Shown here piece after piece: positions 10,600-18,561 of a stretch of 64,000 nt of DNA (position 1 is its first letter; every line of letters begins with the position of its first letter). The DNA comes from Bdellovibrio sp. ArHS. Lineage in GTDB: Bacteria; Bdellovibrionota; Bdellovibrionia; Bdellovibrionales; Bdellovibrionaceae. The DNA lies in NCBI RefSeq assembly GCF_000786105.1, contig NZ_JTEV01000019.1:62001-126000 (forward strand), given 5' to 3'. The translations under genes were made by a program, and so were the position numbers. The notes beneath the pieces are model-generated. The model was not told the origin of the DNA. It did not search any database and saw only the letters and a list, made by a program, of their open reading frames with translations.

Positions 10600-11859
10600 A
10601 TGAAAGTACGTTTGAATAAAACGGCATGGCGTGCAGCAGGAGGCATCCTAGCCTCGTTTGTGCTCGTAGTGTCGTTTCAAAACTGCGGCAAAGCGGGCTT
10701 TGATGCGGATCTAGATAGTACTCTGGACTCGGGTATGTCAGATGCTGCGTTAGCTGCAAAATATGGTGAATCCACGGCCGCCAAGGTCTCGGGGATTCCT
10801 TTCGCCTTTGAGTCGACGATCGACACCATTACTTATAATTCCTGCGCGGACACAAGCTTAAGAAGCAACACGGCCTTTACTTCCCTCAAGGTCGGTTCGT
10901 ACTCTTCCGGCGGAATCAAATTGAAAGATGAATTTTTTAGTTACGCAGATCAAAACTTTAAGCCTGTTTATCCTGAGCCCGCTTTGACTGAAAATCAGTA
11001 CAAAGAATATCTGGCGGATTCTCCTGCCAATAATGGTGCTGTTGCAAACATTGCCATCCGCGTGAAAAACAGCCTTACTGACGTCTATACAGCGACTAGC
11101 AACGTCGTCTTGTGGACGGACATTGTTCCTTTGGTTGGTAATCTGACCGACAGTTTGGTTATGGATGCTTTCGGAACGAAGGGTGTGACGGCAAATTATT
11201 TTCCGTTCTCTTCGGAATACCGCGTGATGGAAGCAGGTTTGAGTTTCAATGCCAGCGAAGAGTTGGCAGAAGAATATCGTAACATCTTCATGTCTTCGGG
11301 TGTGTTGGCACTCACTTATATGGCTGACAACGCCGAAATTTACAAAGTGCGCTCTTCAAGTACGGCATATCCTGTAAAATCCGCTTATGGGAAAGGGTAT
11401 TCACTTTCTTTTGTGCCGGGCTCGTCAGCGGCGGGTGTGCACTCCGGAAATCCTAAACGTGTATTAGCGTCAGTTCTTGAAACCGATCTTTCAGGTTCCG
11501 GTGTCGGAGCGAAAAATTGGAATTGCAACCGCGCGTATCGGGTTGTTCGCAAAGAAGATCGGGCGACTTATTGTCCAGAGCATACCTATAGTGATTTGGC
11601 CAACTCTTCAATTCGCCAAGAGTTGGCGGTTATGCGCCGCCATCTTCGCGCCGATCAGTGGGATGTGAATGTCACTTACCGCTGTGTTGTGCCTAAGGGC
11701 GGAGTGTCCTGCTATAAAGAAGAAAATATGGCGGCCAAGGGCTTCGCGGAAGTCGAATACGACACCACGAAAGAATGTTTTAGGACGAACGGTACCTATA
11801 CCGGCGCGATCCCAAGCAGTAAGTGTATGCACTATATCACTGTCTGCACACGCGACTAA
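10600..11859 (+). CDS. Probable lipoprotein with non-canonical lipobox
   Basis: A 419-residue exported protein of unknown function. The N-terminus has positive residues, a hydrophobic stretch (ILASFVLVVSFQN) and a Cys in FQNCGKAGF at residue 29. The position fits a lipidated cysteine, but QNC is not the usual [AS]-[GA]-C lipobox. The mature part has several cysteines towards the C-terminus (NWNCNRAYR, YCPEH, YRCVVPKGGVSCYKEE, ECF, CMHYITVCTRD), suggesting disulfides outside the cytoplasm. GGGGGAG precedes the ATG at 10600. Its stop overlaps the stop of the convergent M23 gene by four bases (CTAA). Family not recognised. Confidence 0.72.
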   Translation: MKVRLNKTAWRAAGGILASFVLVVSFQNCGKAGFDADLDSTLDSGMSDAALAAKYGESTAAKVSGIPFAFESTIDTITYNSCADTSLRSNTAFTSLKVGSYSSGGIKLKDEFFSYADQNFKPVYPEPALTENQYKEYLADSPANNGAVANIAIRVKNSLTDVYTATSNVVLWTDIVPLVGNLTDSLVMDAFGTKGVTANYFPFSSEYRVMEAGLSFNASEELAEEYRNIFMSSGVLALTYMADNAEIYKVRSSSTAYPVKSAYGKGYSLSFVPGSSAAGVHSGNPKRVLASVLETDLSGSGVGAKNWNCNRAYRVVRKEDRATYCPEHTYSDLANSSIRQELAVMRRHLRADQWDVNVTYRCVVPKGGVSCYKEENMAAKGFAEVEYDTTKECFRTNGTYTGAIPSSKCMHYITVCTRD

Positions 11860-12962
11860 TTTTTAGCGACGCGTGACTCTAAGAGCTCCTCCATTTGGGG
11901 CGGAAAAGGTTTAATGTATTTCACAGGGTCGACCATTCGACCCTTTTTCTTTACAGCAAAGTGCAAGTGGGCACGTGTGCAATAACCCGTACACCCCACT
12001 TCGCCGATCTTTTCGCCGGCCTTCACCGCCAGTCCGCGACGAATGCGTTTGTCGATGCGATGAAGATGGTTGTAGGCTGTTTCCATTCCGTTAGAGTGTA
12101 GAAGAATAATATAATTACCGGCCGCGTGATTGTGCCCGTAACGCACAACAATTCCTTTGCGTGGCGCATAGATTGGTTCGCCGACAGGAAGTTCGAAATC
12201 AATGCCTAGGTGAGGCTGCAAACGCCCCGTGATCGGATGAAGGCGGTTGGGTTTAAAGCGACTTGCCACTTTGATGTATTCAACCGGCGCGTAGAAGGGA
12301 CGGTCTTCCAGCAGATCCTGGGCATTGAAGAAAACGCCGCCGTCTTTGTAGCGAATGAATTTTTTCTGAACTGGAGCGCCATCGATATCCAAAGAAGTCT
12401 GCAGAACTTCTCCATATTTTATAAACTGCCCAGCTTCATATTTCTTCTCGACCGTGAACCAGAAGCGGGCGCCGCGGGCGACGTCGCGGGAGTTTTTCAT
12501 ATCAAAAACGTAGGCATCCATAAACCGAGTAGCCACCCAGTTCGAATCGATTTTGGCCAGGATGCTGCCCAAAAGTGATCCATACACACGACCTTCAATG
12601 CGGGTCAAAGTTGTTTTAAATTCGGGATTGTAAGAATCGGCGCTAACTTTTTGCGCTGACTTCTGAATACGGAAGGCTTGCGAGGTTTGGGAGTCGAACA
12701 TGCGCAGCTCGGTTTCGCCACCGGAGCGTCGAACCAAGTATCGTGTATCCAAGGTCAGAAAGAGGTTGCGAAGTCCTTTGTGTGCCGCAAGAACTTGTTC
12801 GCGCTCTTTTTCAGAAAATCCGTTTTGACGGAGTATAGAAAGTAGGTTGTCGCCAAGACGAACAGGTTTTGCAGTAAAAGTGTTGGCGGCGGCCTGGGCC
12901 GATTGATAGGATGTGAATGCTAAAATAAATGCACTCACGATGCTTGCGAGGTGAAAAATCAT
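11856..12962 (-). CDS. Secreted M23 murein endopeptidase
   Basis: A 368-residue exported peptidoglycan peptidase. A signal peptide covers about the first 24 residues (ending AQAA). Residues about 30-80 resemble the N-terminal inhibitory/LysM-like domain of OapA/Csd3-type enzymes (PVRLGDNLLSILRQNGFSEK). The C-terminal LytM domain keeps the zinc ligands: HLGIDF (H, D) and HLHFAV, with YNHLH also present, so it should be active, cutting peptide cross-links in murein. In a predator such enzymes may act on its own wall or on prey wall; the sequence does not say which. The ATG at 12962 overlaps the divergent ATG at 12961; AAAGGA is about ten bases upstream. Confidence 0.9.
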   Translation of the reverse strand: MIFHLASIVSAFILAFTSYQSAQAAANTFTAKPVRLGDNLLSILRQNGFSEKEREQVLAAHKGLRNLFLTLDTRYLVRRSGGETELRMFDSQTSQAFRIQKSAQKVSADSYNPEFKTTLTRIEGRVYGSLLGSILAKIDSNWVATRFMDAYVFDMKNSRDVARGARFWFTVEKKYEAGQFIKYGEVLQTSLDIDGAPVQKKFIRYKDGGVFFNAQDLLEDRPFYAPVEYIKVASRFKPNRLHPITGRLQPHLGIDFELPVGEPIYAPRKGIVVRYGHNHAAGNYIILLHSNGMETAYNHLHRIDKRIRRGLAVKAGEKIGEVGCTGYCTRAHLHFAVKKKGRMVDPVKYIKPFPPQMEELLESRVAKN

Positions 12963-13785
12963 GTTGCCCCATCCTTTGAGCTTAAAAAAACTTTCTGTTT
13001 TCTTGCTTGTCCAGTTTATCGCGAACCTGGCATTGGCCCAAGTTTATAATTCATCCATTTCCGCAGCGACGGGTGGAACTGGACGTGCGACGGTGGAGGT
13101 CGGTGATTCGACATTCTTGAATCCCGCAGCGCAAGTCCATCTTCGTGGGCAATACTTTTTTGCTTCCGGAGCTGAAGATGAATTTGCGATTACGTTAAGT
13201 GACAATACTGAAGAAAGTATGTTCCCGGCGACGTTGGGTTATGTGCAAAGAACGACGGATGTCACACAGGGAGAGATGAAACAAAGTGACATCATGTTGT
13301 CGCTTGCGGAATTCGTCGTAGATAAATGGGCCTTCGGAATTACTGGGCACTACATAGAACAAAAACTTCCCGAGTCCTCGTACCGCCAACCCAATGTGGA
13401 TATTGGAATTATGTATACGCCGAAGTCTTATATTGGTTGGGGACTTGTCGTTTACAATGCATTCGGGGAAAATAAAGACGCTCCCACAAATATCCGCTAC
13501 AAAACCACGGTGGGGGGAGGATTTAATTATATCTACAAAGAAGCCATGCGCTTCCGTCTGGACGCCACATCAGAGTCCTTTTTCGGGGCGGGGCTGGAAA
13601 CTTACGTGAATCGCTTTCTAATTACCCGCATCGGATATGCCAACGATACAGATGATGAAAGGGAGCTTTTAACGGCTGGAATGGGCTTTAAAGGCCCTAG
13701 ATTCGCTTTAAACTATGCTTATCAAGGAAACCAGAAATTCTCGGGAGATTATCGCCATTCGGTTGACTTGGAGATTCCATTTTGA
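12961..13785 (+). CDS. Outer-membrane beta-barrel protein
   Basis: A 274-residue exported protein with a signal peptide ending near ANLALAQ. The mature protein begins with a small-residue stretch, SAATGGTGRATVEVGDSTFL, followed by NPAAQ, like the N-terminal hatch region of FadL- or PorV-like barrels, and then shows alternating hydrophobic/polar strands with aromatic girdles, ending SVDLEIPF with terminal Phe, the usual sorting signal for barrel assembly. Ligand unknown. GAGGTG lies eight bases before the ATG. The start codon overlaps that of the divergent M23 peptidase by two bases, so each ribosome-binding site lies in the other gene. Confidence 0.75.
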   Translation: MLPHPLSLKKLSVFLLVQFIANLALAQVYNSSISAATGGTGRATVEVGDSTFLNPAAQVHLRGQYFFASGAEDEFAITLSDNTEESMFPATLGYVQRTTDVTQGEMKQSDIMLSLAEFVVDKWAFGITGHYIEQKLPESSYRQPNVDIGIMYTPKSYIGWGLVVYNAFGENKDAPTNIRYKTTVGGGFNYIYKEAMRFRLDATSESFFGAGLETYVNRFLITRIGYANDTDDERELLTAGMGFKGPRFALNYAYQGNQKFSGDYRHSVDLEIPF

Positions 13786-13821
13786 TAATTAACTCGTTCC
13801 GTTAAAAACGCAGGAGATACC

Positions 13822-13950
13822 ATGGCTTCTAAAACAAAACGTACTGAGTACATTCGCGAAAAGAAAAAAACGACAAGCGGCAAAAAGCGTAAGGCTTCTG
13901 TGCGCACTAAAGGTACGACAAAATCAGCTAAAGCTCTTTTCAAAGACTAG
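13822..13950 (+). CDS. 42-residue very basic small protein
   Basis: A short reading frame starting at ATG 13822 with a good AGGAG site eight bases upstream and ending at TAG 13950. The product is extremely basic: 15 of 42 residues are Lys or Arg, with motifs EKKKTTSGKKRKASVRTKG and TTKSAKALFKD. It has no hydrophobic segment, so it probably binds nucleic acid or ribosomes, by composition only. It follows the beta-barrel gene by 36 bases and is followed by a strong terminator at 13980. I do not recognise a named family; its good start signal and terminator argue that it is a real gene. Confidence 0.75.
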   Translation: MASKTKRTEYIREKKKTTSGKKRKASVRTKGTTKSAKALFKD

Positions 13951-13979
13951 TTTCTTAGTTATTTCAAGTATTTAGATTT

Positions 13980-14015
13980 AAGCCCTGAGGGAGTCCCAAA
14001 GGGCTTTTCGTTTTT
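13980..14015 (+). terminator. Terminator after the small basic protein gene
   Basis: AAGCCCT and AGGGCTT arms enclose a 14-base loop and are followed by TTCGTTTTT. It lies 30 bases after the stop of the 42-residue gene and fits an intrinsic terminator on the plus strand. Confidence 0.75.
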
Positions 14016-14033
14016 CTGCTGATTCTAAAAAAG

Positions 14034-14060
14034 AAAAAGGGCCTGTTGGGGCCCTTTTTT
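14034..14060 (-). terminator. Terminator of the TonB-like gene
   Basis: AAAAGGGCC and GGCCCTTTT arms with a six-base loop, flanked by A and T runs on both sides, lie just past the 3' end of the minus-strand TonB-like gene. The structure can work in both directions and would also back up the plus-strand terminator at 13980. Confidence 0.8.
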
Positions 14061-14071
14061 ATGATCTCTTC

Positions 14072-15448
14072 TTAGCGACGACTGACACTTCGGCGAAGCA
14101 ATCCACCATCTTCTTGCAGGCCACCTTTAAGATCCCAGCGGAAAGGCAGTTCGACCCAACCTTCCTGACCGGGATAAAAGCGCCATTTTTTAAGAGCGGC
14201 CAGAGTTTTTGTATCCAGATTTCTAAACCCGGTAGATTTCAGCATGCGGAATTGGGACACGTGACCTTGCTTATTGATATAAGCGACAAAAGCCACCTCG
14301 CCTTGATCGCCGCGGCGTCTTTCTTCGCGGTCGTATTGTGGCCGAGGATTGCCTGGCATTTGGCGAAGTTGATCAAGGCTGCGCACTCCAGAAGGTAAAC
14401 CTGCTATTTGCGATCCCGGTCCTGTGGAGCCAGAATTTCCGGCGCCATCGCCCTCTTTCATGCCCAGCCCGTTTCCATTTCCTCCAAGGCCGCCTTTTTT
14501 TGCTGCGGCTTCACGAGCAGCAGCTTGTCTAGCAGCGGCTGCGGCGGCCGCCGCTCTTTCCGCTGCTAAGGCGGAAGCAATGGACTTTGCATTTCTCTGT
14601 TTAAGAGAATCTTGTGCCGCTGCTAAGCGGTTCGCTTCCTCTTGGTTCGCATCGGCTAGGGCATTTAAACTTTCATCTTGTTCCGCTTCAAGTGCGGCCG
14701 CCATAGCATCCATAGACTGTTTTTCGTTATCAAGAACTGCTTTTTGAGAGCGATCGACTCTTTCGAAATCATCATTGAAATCTTCGTTGAGATGAGACGC
14801 CACGGCCACTTTCGCTAACTCGCCCTGATCCAACTCGGGGGCTTCGATATCATCGATGGTCATCGGAACGGCCTTAAAAGTTGTTTTAGGTGCGATACTG
14901 CGAGCCGCCTTTCCAGCAATAGCCGCCTTAGGGGCCTTTGTCGCTTTCGGAGCTGGAGCTTTGGTAATGGATTTCGCCGCAACCTTCGCCTTGGCCGCAG
15001 CAGCAGGTTTTGCGACGACGATATCACCAGGACTTCCCGCATCCTCGATTTTTTCAACGAGTGGGGTGTCTTGATGTACCGGAGTTCCACCCTGTGTTGG
15101 GGGAACGGGAACTCCACGAGGGGCCCTCATGCGAGGTGCGGGAACATCTTCGATCTCAATGGTGATAGTTTCTGTTTTCGCTGTTTCCACTAATGGAACA
15201 GTCATCATCGCAATAGCCAGAATGGCGGCCGCGTGCACCGCCGCAGAGAGGGTTACGAACTTAGGGGTTTTGCTAACCTCAGGCTCTTTATGCGCCAGCA
15301 TCCACATATCGAAATCGACAGCGGCATTGTCGTGGGAAGATTGTTTGGGAGTTTCGCCAACAAAGTCTGTCTTCGGCATTTGAAAGTCAAAAAGACTTAA
15401 CTGATTGTCAGCTTTGTTTGACATATCATTATCAAAGTTAAAACCCAT
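14072..15448 (-). CDS. TonB-family energy-transducing protein with long Ala-rich spacer
   Basis: A 458-residue inner-membrane-anchored, periplasm-spanning protein. After about 65 cytoplasmic residues a single membrane helix (LSAAVHAAAILAIAMMTVPL) leads to a Pro-rich stretch (VPAPRMRAPRGVPVPPTQGG), a long Ala/Lys-rich and then Ala/Arg/Glu-rich helical spacer, a Gly-rich linker, and a C-terminal TonB domain (GEVAFVAYINKQGHVSQFRM, LKKWRFYPG). TonB domains transmit proton-motive force to outer-membrane transporters; related AgmX-type proteins serve other envelope machines. No exbB/exbD or receptor gene is adjacent. The cytoplasmic N-terminal part is longer than in E. coli TonB. GGAG precedes the ATG at 15448. 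Confidence 0.82.
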   Translation of the reverse strand: MGFNFDNDMSNKADNQLSLFDFQMPKTDFVGETPKQSSHDNAAVDFDMWMLAHKEPEVSKTPKFVTLSAAVHAAAILAIAMMTVPLVETAKTETITIEIEDVPAPRMRAPRGVPVPPTQGGTPVHQDTPLVEKIEDAGSPGDIVVAKPAAAAKAKVAAKSITKAPAPKATKAPKAAIAGKAARSIAPKTTFKAVPMTIDDIEAPELDQGELAKVAVASHLNEDFNDDFERVDRSQKAVLDNEKQSMDAMAAALEAEQDESLNALADANQEEANRLAAAQDSLKQRNAKSIASALAAERAAAAAAAARQAAAREAAAKKGGLGGNGNGLGMKEGDGAGNSGSTGPGSQIAGLPSGVRSLDQLRQMPGNPRPQYDREERRRGDQGEVAFVAYINKQGHVSQFRMLKSTGFRNLDTKTLAALKKWRFYPGQEGWVELPFRWDLKGGLQEDGGLLRRSVSRR

Positions 15449-15485
15449 AAAAACTCCTGTGCTATCAAGGATTGCACTATCAATT

Positions 15486-15527
15486 CCCAGGCCACATTAG
15501 AACCATCTGGTTCTAGTTGGACCTGGG
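15486..15527 (-). other. Long imperfect hairpin upstream of the TonB-like gene
   Basis: Two 19-base arms pair at 16 positions, one of them a wobble (CCCAGG with CCTGGG at the base, TAGAACC with GGTTCTA at the top), around a four-base loop. There is no T run on either side, so a classical terminator is doubtful. It lies in the gap between the secreted Cys-rich gene and the TonB-like gene, about 40 bases before the latter's start, and may be a transcript leader structure. Confidence 0.5.
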
Positions 15528-15574
15528 TGATCAGGAATATTTTTCAGGGCTGTACGGGCGATTGTCAGGACTTC

Positions 15575-16057
15575 TTAGAACGACACCTGAGCCAGTCGCT
15601 TGAGAAATGCGAACACACCGTCGTCACTACAGCTGACAAGATTCTTCACGGAAATCTTCGAGGCATTTTTAATCAGACCAGAAACACAGGCCGCTTCGGT
15701 TTTGGTGTCTGCAAGACTCGCCGCTGTGAGCATATCCCCACTCTCAAACCCAACACTGACAACGGCGTTTATAGCCACAAGTGCTTCATCTGTTCTAATA
15801 TGGCCGCAAATGGCGATTTTGGTTCTCGAAATACTGTGGCCTTTTTGATTCAGAGCCTTCAAGCACTTCACCGCCTGATCAGTGCGGATATCTGAACAGC
15901 CAGCTAACAAGTCAGCATAACCACCATAGGTATCAGCAATGTGATCCTGGCACTTTTCAACAGGGGTGCGACGATCAAAAGGGGTGTTATCCAAAATCCC
16001 TGCAGACGCCGAAGACATTGCCAGCAAGGTCACCAAAGCTACCAAAATTGATTTCAT
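15575..16057 (-). CDS. Secreted Cys-pair-repeat protein (short)
   Basis: A 160-residue exported protein of unknown function. The ATG at 16057 has AGGAG six bases upstream and gives a clean signal peptide (MKSILVALVTLLAMSSASAG); a longer frame from 16102 lacks a start signal. The mature part repeats a unit of about 35-40 residues: CSDIRTDQAVKCLKAL, CGHIRTDEALVAINAV, then a weaker copy ending CSDDGVFAFLKRL. Spaced cysteines suggest disulfides in the periplasm or outside. The pattern resembles that in the divergent neighbour at 16354, so the two are likely related in fold. Confidence 0.75.
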   Translation of the reverse strand: MKSILVALVTLLAMSSASAGILDNTPFDRRTPVEKCQDHIADTYGGYADLLAGCSDIRTDQAVKCLKALNQKGHSISRTKIAICGHIRTDEALVAINAVVSVGFESGDMLTAASLADTKTEAACVSGLIKNASKISVKNLVSCSDDGVFAFLKRLAQVSF

Positions 16058-16353
16058 ATAAACTCCTAATAAATTGTTCAATGAAGAGTTCAGCAAAAAC
16101 AATTCCTGCGTGAAAGGCTACGTAATAGCTTCCCGGTGTAAAAGGTTTGTACTAAGTCGCTAGAAGGGCACTTCGGGTAAGCCGAAAAGACTCGTTTGCG
16201 GAATACTTAGACAGAACTTTAGTATGCTAAAGACTCTCTGGTGGGCCTAGGATAAATATCTGCCTCGGGAACGACTTTTGCTTCAAGAAAGTCATTGCGA
16301 TACCTGTACTCACGGAAAAATCGAAATCAACAAAATATAACTTTGGAGTGAGT
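16058..16353. other. Divergent promoter region of the Cys-repeat genes
   Basis: About 300 bases between two divergently transcribed secreted-protein genes. No gene is supported. It must hold both promoters, but I cannot point to a convincing -35/-10 pair on either strand. Confidence 0.4.
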
Positions 16354-17397
16354 ATGAGGTCCTGGTCTTCTGTGGTCCTAATGACGGCTATATTTTTTGC
16401 GGTTTCAACGAGTGCGTTTAATGAGGTCATTTATGACCTTCCAAATCCAGACGACTGGAGAGCTACTTTCCCAAACCCGGCTCAAGCATTTCATGAAAGA
16501 AACAGGTTGGACTCTTTCGAGCGGGAGTATGTATTTAGAACATCTCCCTCGACAGTTCCACAAACGATTCGTTCTTCAGATATCGTGGACATTTGCACGA
16601 CTTTATCAACATGGGAAACTGAACGAGGATGCTTTGAAAGTTACATCCATGTACTTGCAAACGACCACCTTTCGTTTGTCAGGGACATGTGCGCTTCAAA
16701 TAATGCTGAGTCTGCCGCGAGATGCTACCGAGACAGCTTCTCTCGCGAAAGACATTTTTCCTATGGGCGCAATAGATTCGAGGAAGTGACGATCGCTTCT
16801 TGCGGCGTCTCCTTTGTAAATGATGAGGCCGCCACAAAATGCTATCGGGTGACTTTACGCAGACTCCAAACGCCGGCGATGAGGGGTTTGATTAATATTG
16901 CGGATGTTTGCTCTTACGCATCCGCATGGGGACGTGAAAGAAGATGTTATGAAATGTATTTAAAAAATTCGCGCTCGCTTTCTGAGGTGCAATTAGCCCG
17001 AGCGGCAATCAGCGACGTCGGTGATAGTTATGATGATGTCGGTAGAGGAAAAATTGCCCGTGACGTCGTTGCCAAAATGTCGTCGCTGTACCCTTATTTG
17101 AAAAGAGGCACAGAGATGTGCCTTATGCTGAGCACCTGGCTCGCCGAAATTAGATGCCATGACAATCTTCTTTTCCGGGCGGACGATTTTTCTCATCATC
17201 CGGGGATGCGTGCGCAGGTCCTCACAGAGTCCTGCTCGTATCAGAATTTGGCCGAGGCCAGAGCCAAATGTCTGGGGCGCGCGGTTGAACTGTTTGTTCG
17301 CGGGGGAGAGTCTTACAAAGACATTTGTTCTAGCAAGACCTCGTGGCCCGACGAGGAAAAATGTTATAAAGCGGTCATTGACCGCTTTATAAGATAA
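16354..17397 (+). CDS. Secreted Cys-pair-repeat protein (long)
   Basis: A 347-residue exported protein of unknown function. The ATG at 16354 is preceded by GGAG at six bases and gives a signal peptide ending near AVSTSAF. The mature protein contains about seven copies of a 30-45 residue helical unit with two cysteines, for example DICTTLSTWETERGCF, MCASNNAESAARCY, SCGVSFVNDEAATKCY, DVCSYASAWGRERRCY, MCLMLSTWLAEIRCHD, SCSYQNLAEARAKCL and DICSSKTSWPDEEKCY. The Cys-x(8 to 12)-Cys spacing followed by Tyr or Phe suggests a disulfide-stapled solenoid. The last codons lie in a perfect inverted repeat (17364-17392). It is divergent from a shorter relative. Confidence 0.78.
   Translation: MRSWSSVVLMTAIFFAVSTSAFNEVIYDLPNPDDWRATFPNPAQAFHERNRLDSFEREYVFRTSPSTVPQTIRSSDIVDICTTLSTWETERGCFESYIHVLANDHLSFVRDMCASNNAESAARCYRDSFSRERHFSYGRNRFEEVTIASCGVSFVNDEAATKCYRVTLRRLQTPAMRGLINIADVCSYASAWGRERRCYEMYLKNSRSLSEVQLARAAISDVGDSYDDVGRGKIARDVVAKMSSLYPYLKRGTEMCLMLSTWLAEIRCHDNLLFRADDFSHHPGMRAQVLTESCSYQNLAEARAKCLGRAVELFVRGGESYKDICSSKTSWPDEEKCYKAVIDRFIR
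17364..17392 (-). terminator. Perfect palindrome, probable nagZ terminator inside the opposing gene
   Basis: TTATAAAGCGGTCA and TGACCGCTTTATAA form a perfect 14-base inverted repeat around a single base. On the minus strand it is followed by CATTTTT, which fits an intrinsic terminator for the NagZ gene ending at 17443. It lies within the last codons of the convergent plus-strand gene. Confidence 0.6.
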
Positions 17398-17442
17398 AGG
17401 ACCCCATTCGCAATATTTTAAGCTGAAACTTTAATTGCGAAA

Positions 17443-18558
17443 TTATTCTGGTAGAAGTCCTTCAGGCATCTGTCCGCTTGCAATAGCTTTCGCAATTTTT
17501 AAATGGTCGGGATGGCCGACAATATTAATCACTTCATTAAGTGGCAAAGGTTCCGGGTTGGGAATTTTTGCTTTTTTCAGATCCATGATACGACGGTAGC
17601 TTTCGTCAAGACGTGCTTTGGATAGGCTGCCTTGAGCTGTCGCCTCTAGAACGGCTTCAAAGGCCTGGGGCGGAACTTCAGGATCATTGCAATATAGAAG
17701 TAGATCCACGCCGGCTTGTAAAGCGCGGACTGGAACCTCGGTGATACCATAGTGTTTTGTCATGGCCTTCATGCCTAGGTCGTCGGTCACAATCAAGCCG
17801 CGATATCGACACTCATCACGAATAATCTTTTGCACAAAGATTTCGGATAAGGTCACAGGCCAATCCGGATCTATCTTCGGAAACTTAATATGAGACGTCA
17901 TGACCATGTCGACGCGGGCTTTGAAACTTTTCTTGAACGGAATAAGCTCACAGGCTTCAAGCCTTTCCAGATCCAGGTTTTCTACTGGAAGGTCTTCGTG
18001 GCTATCTACAATTGTGTTGCCATGGCCAGGAAAGTGTTTGGCGCAGGTGATAATCTCTGCCTTGATATAGCCACGAACCAAAGCAGAAACATGTTTGGCA
18101 ACCAGTTCGGGATCAGAGCCTATGGACCGATCTCCGATCACGGTGTTGGCTTGGTTGGTAAATATATCCACGCACGGAGCAAAATCCAGGTTGATACCGA
18201 CTGCTTTCATTTCTTGCCCCATGCGGTTGGCAAAATGGAACGAGACCGTGGGGGCATCAAGTTCACCCAATTTTCTTAAAGGTGGCCAGACTGTGAAGGG
18301 TGATTTGAGTCTGTGGACGCGACCGCCTTCCATATCGATGCCGATAAAAAGAGGCGCTTTTTCTTCTTGTCTATGACGCAAGGATTGAATTTCAGCGCAC
18401 AGCTCACGCACTTGCTTCGGATCGGCTACGTTTCGTCCGAAAAGGCAGACGCCGCCAATATTGTTCTCAACGATAAATTTCTTTTCTTCTGCAGTCAGAG
18501 CATGTCCGGAGATTCCAATAAAAAAGTGCTGACCGATTATATGACTGATACTGCTCAT
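17443..18558 (-). CDS. nagZ: Beta-N-acetylhexosaminidase, glycoside hydrolase family 3
   Basis: NagZ removes GlcNAc from GlcNAc-anhydroMurNAc-peptides during murein recycling, normally in the cytoplasm. The 371-residue protein shows the GH3 TIM-barrel signatures LFIGIDMEGGRVHRL, FAPCVDI, CAKHFPGHGNTIVDSHEDLP (catalytic His/Asp loop) and LIVTDDLGM with the nucleophile Asp. No signal peptide is visible, so it should be cytoplasmic. It is somewhat longer than E. coli NagZ (341), with a C-terminal extension. It follows the 18562 gene by three bases. Together with AmgK and MurU at 24.5-26.5 kb it points to anhydroMurNAc/MurNAc recycling. Confidence 0.92.
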   Translation of the reverse strand: MSSISHIIGQHFFIGISGHALTAEEKKFIVENNIGGVCLFGRNVADPKQVRELCAEIQSLRHRQEEKAPLFIGIDMEGGRVHRLKSPFTVWPPLRKLGELDAPTVSFHFANRMGQEMKAVGINLDFAPCVDIFTNQANTVIGDRSIGSDPELVAKHVSALVRGYIKAEIITCAKHFPGHGNTIVDSHEDLPVENLDLERLEACELIPFKKSFKARVDMVMTSHIKFPKIDPDWPVTLSEIFVQKIIRDECRYRGLIVTDDLGMKAMTKHYGITEVPVRALQAGVDLLLYCNDPEVPPQAFEAVLEATAQGSLSKARLDESYRRIMDLKKAKIPNPEPLPLNEVINIVGHPDHLKIAKAIASGQMPEGLLPE

Positions 18559-18561
18559 GAG

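Noticed and set aside
14424-14747. Pro/Ala-rich plus-strand frame opposite the TonB-like gene
   Set aside because: It mirrors the Ala/Gly-rich spacer of the minus-strand gene; low complexity only.
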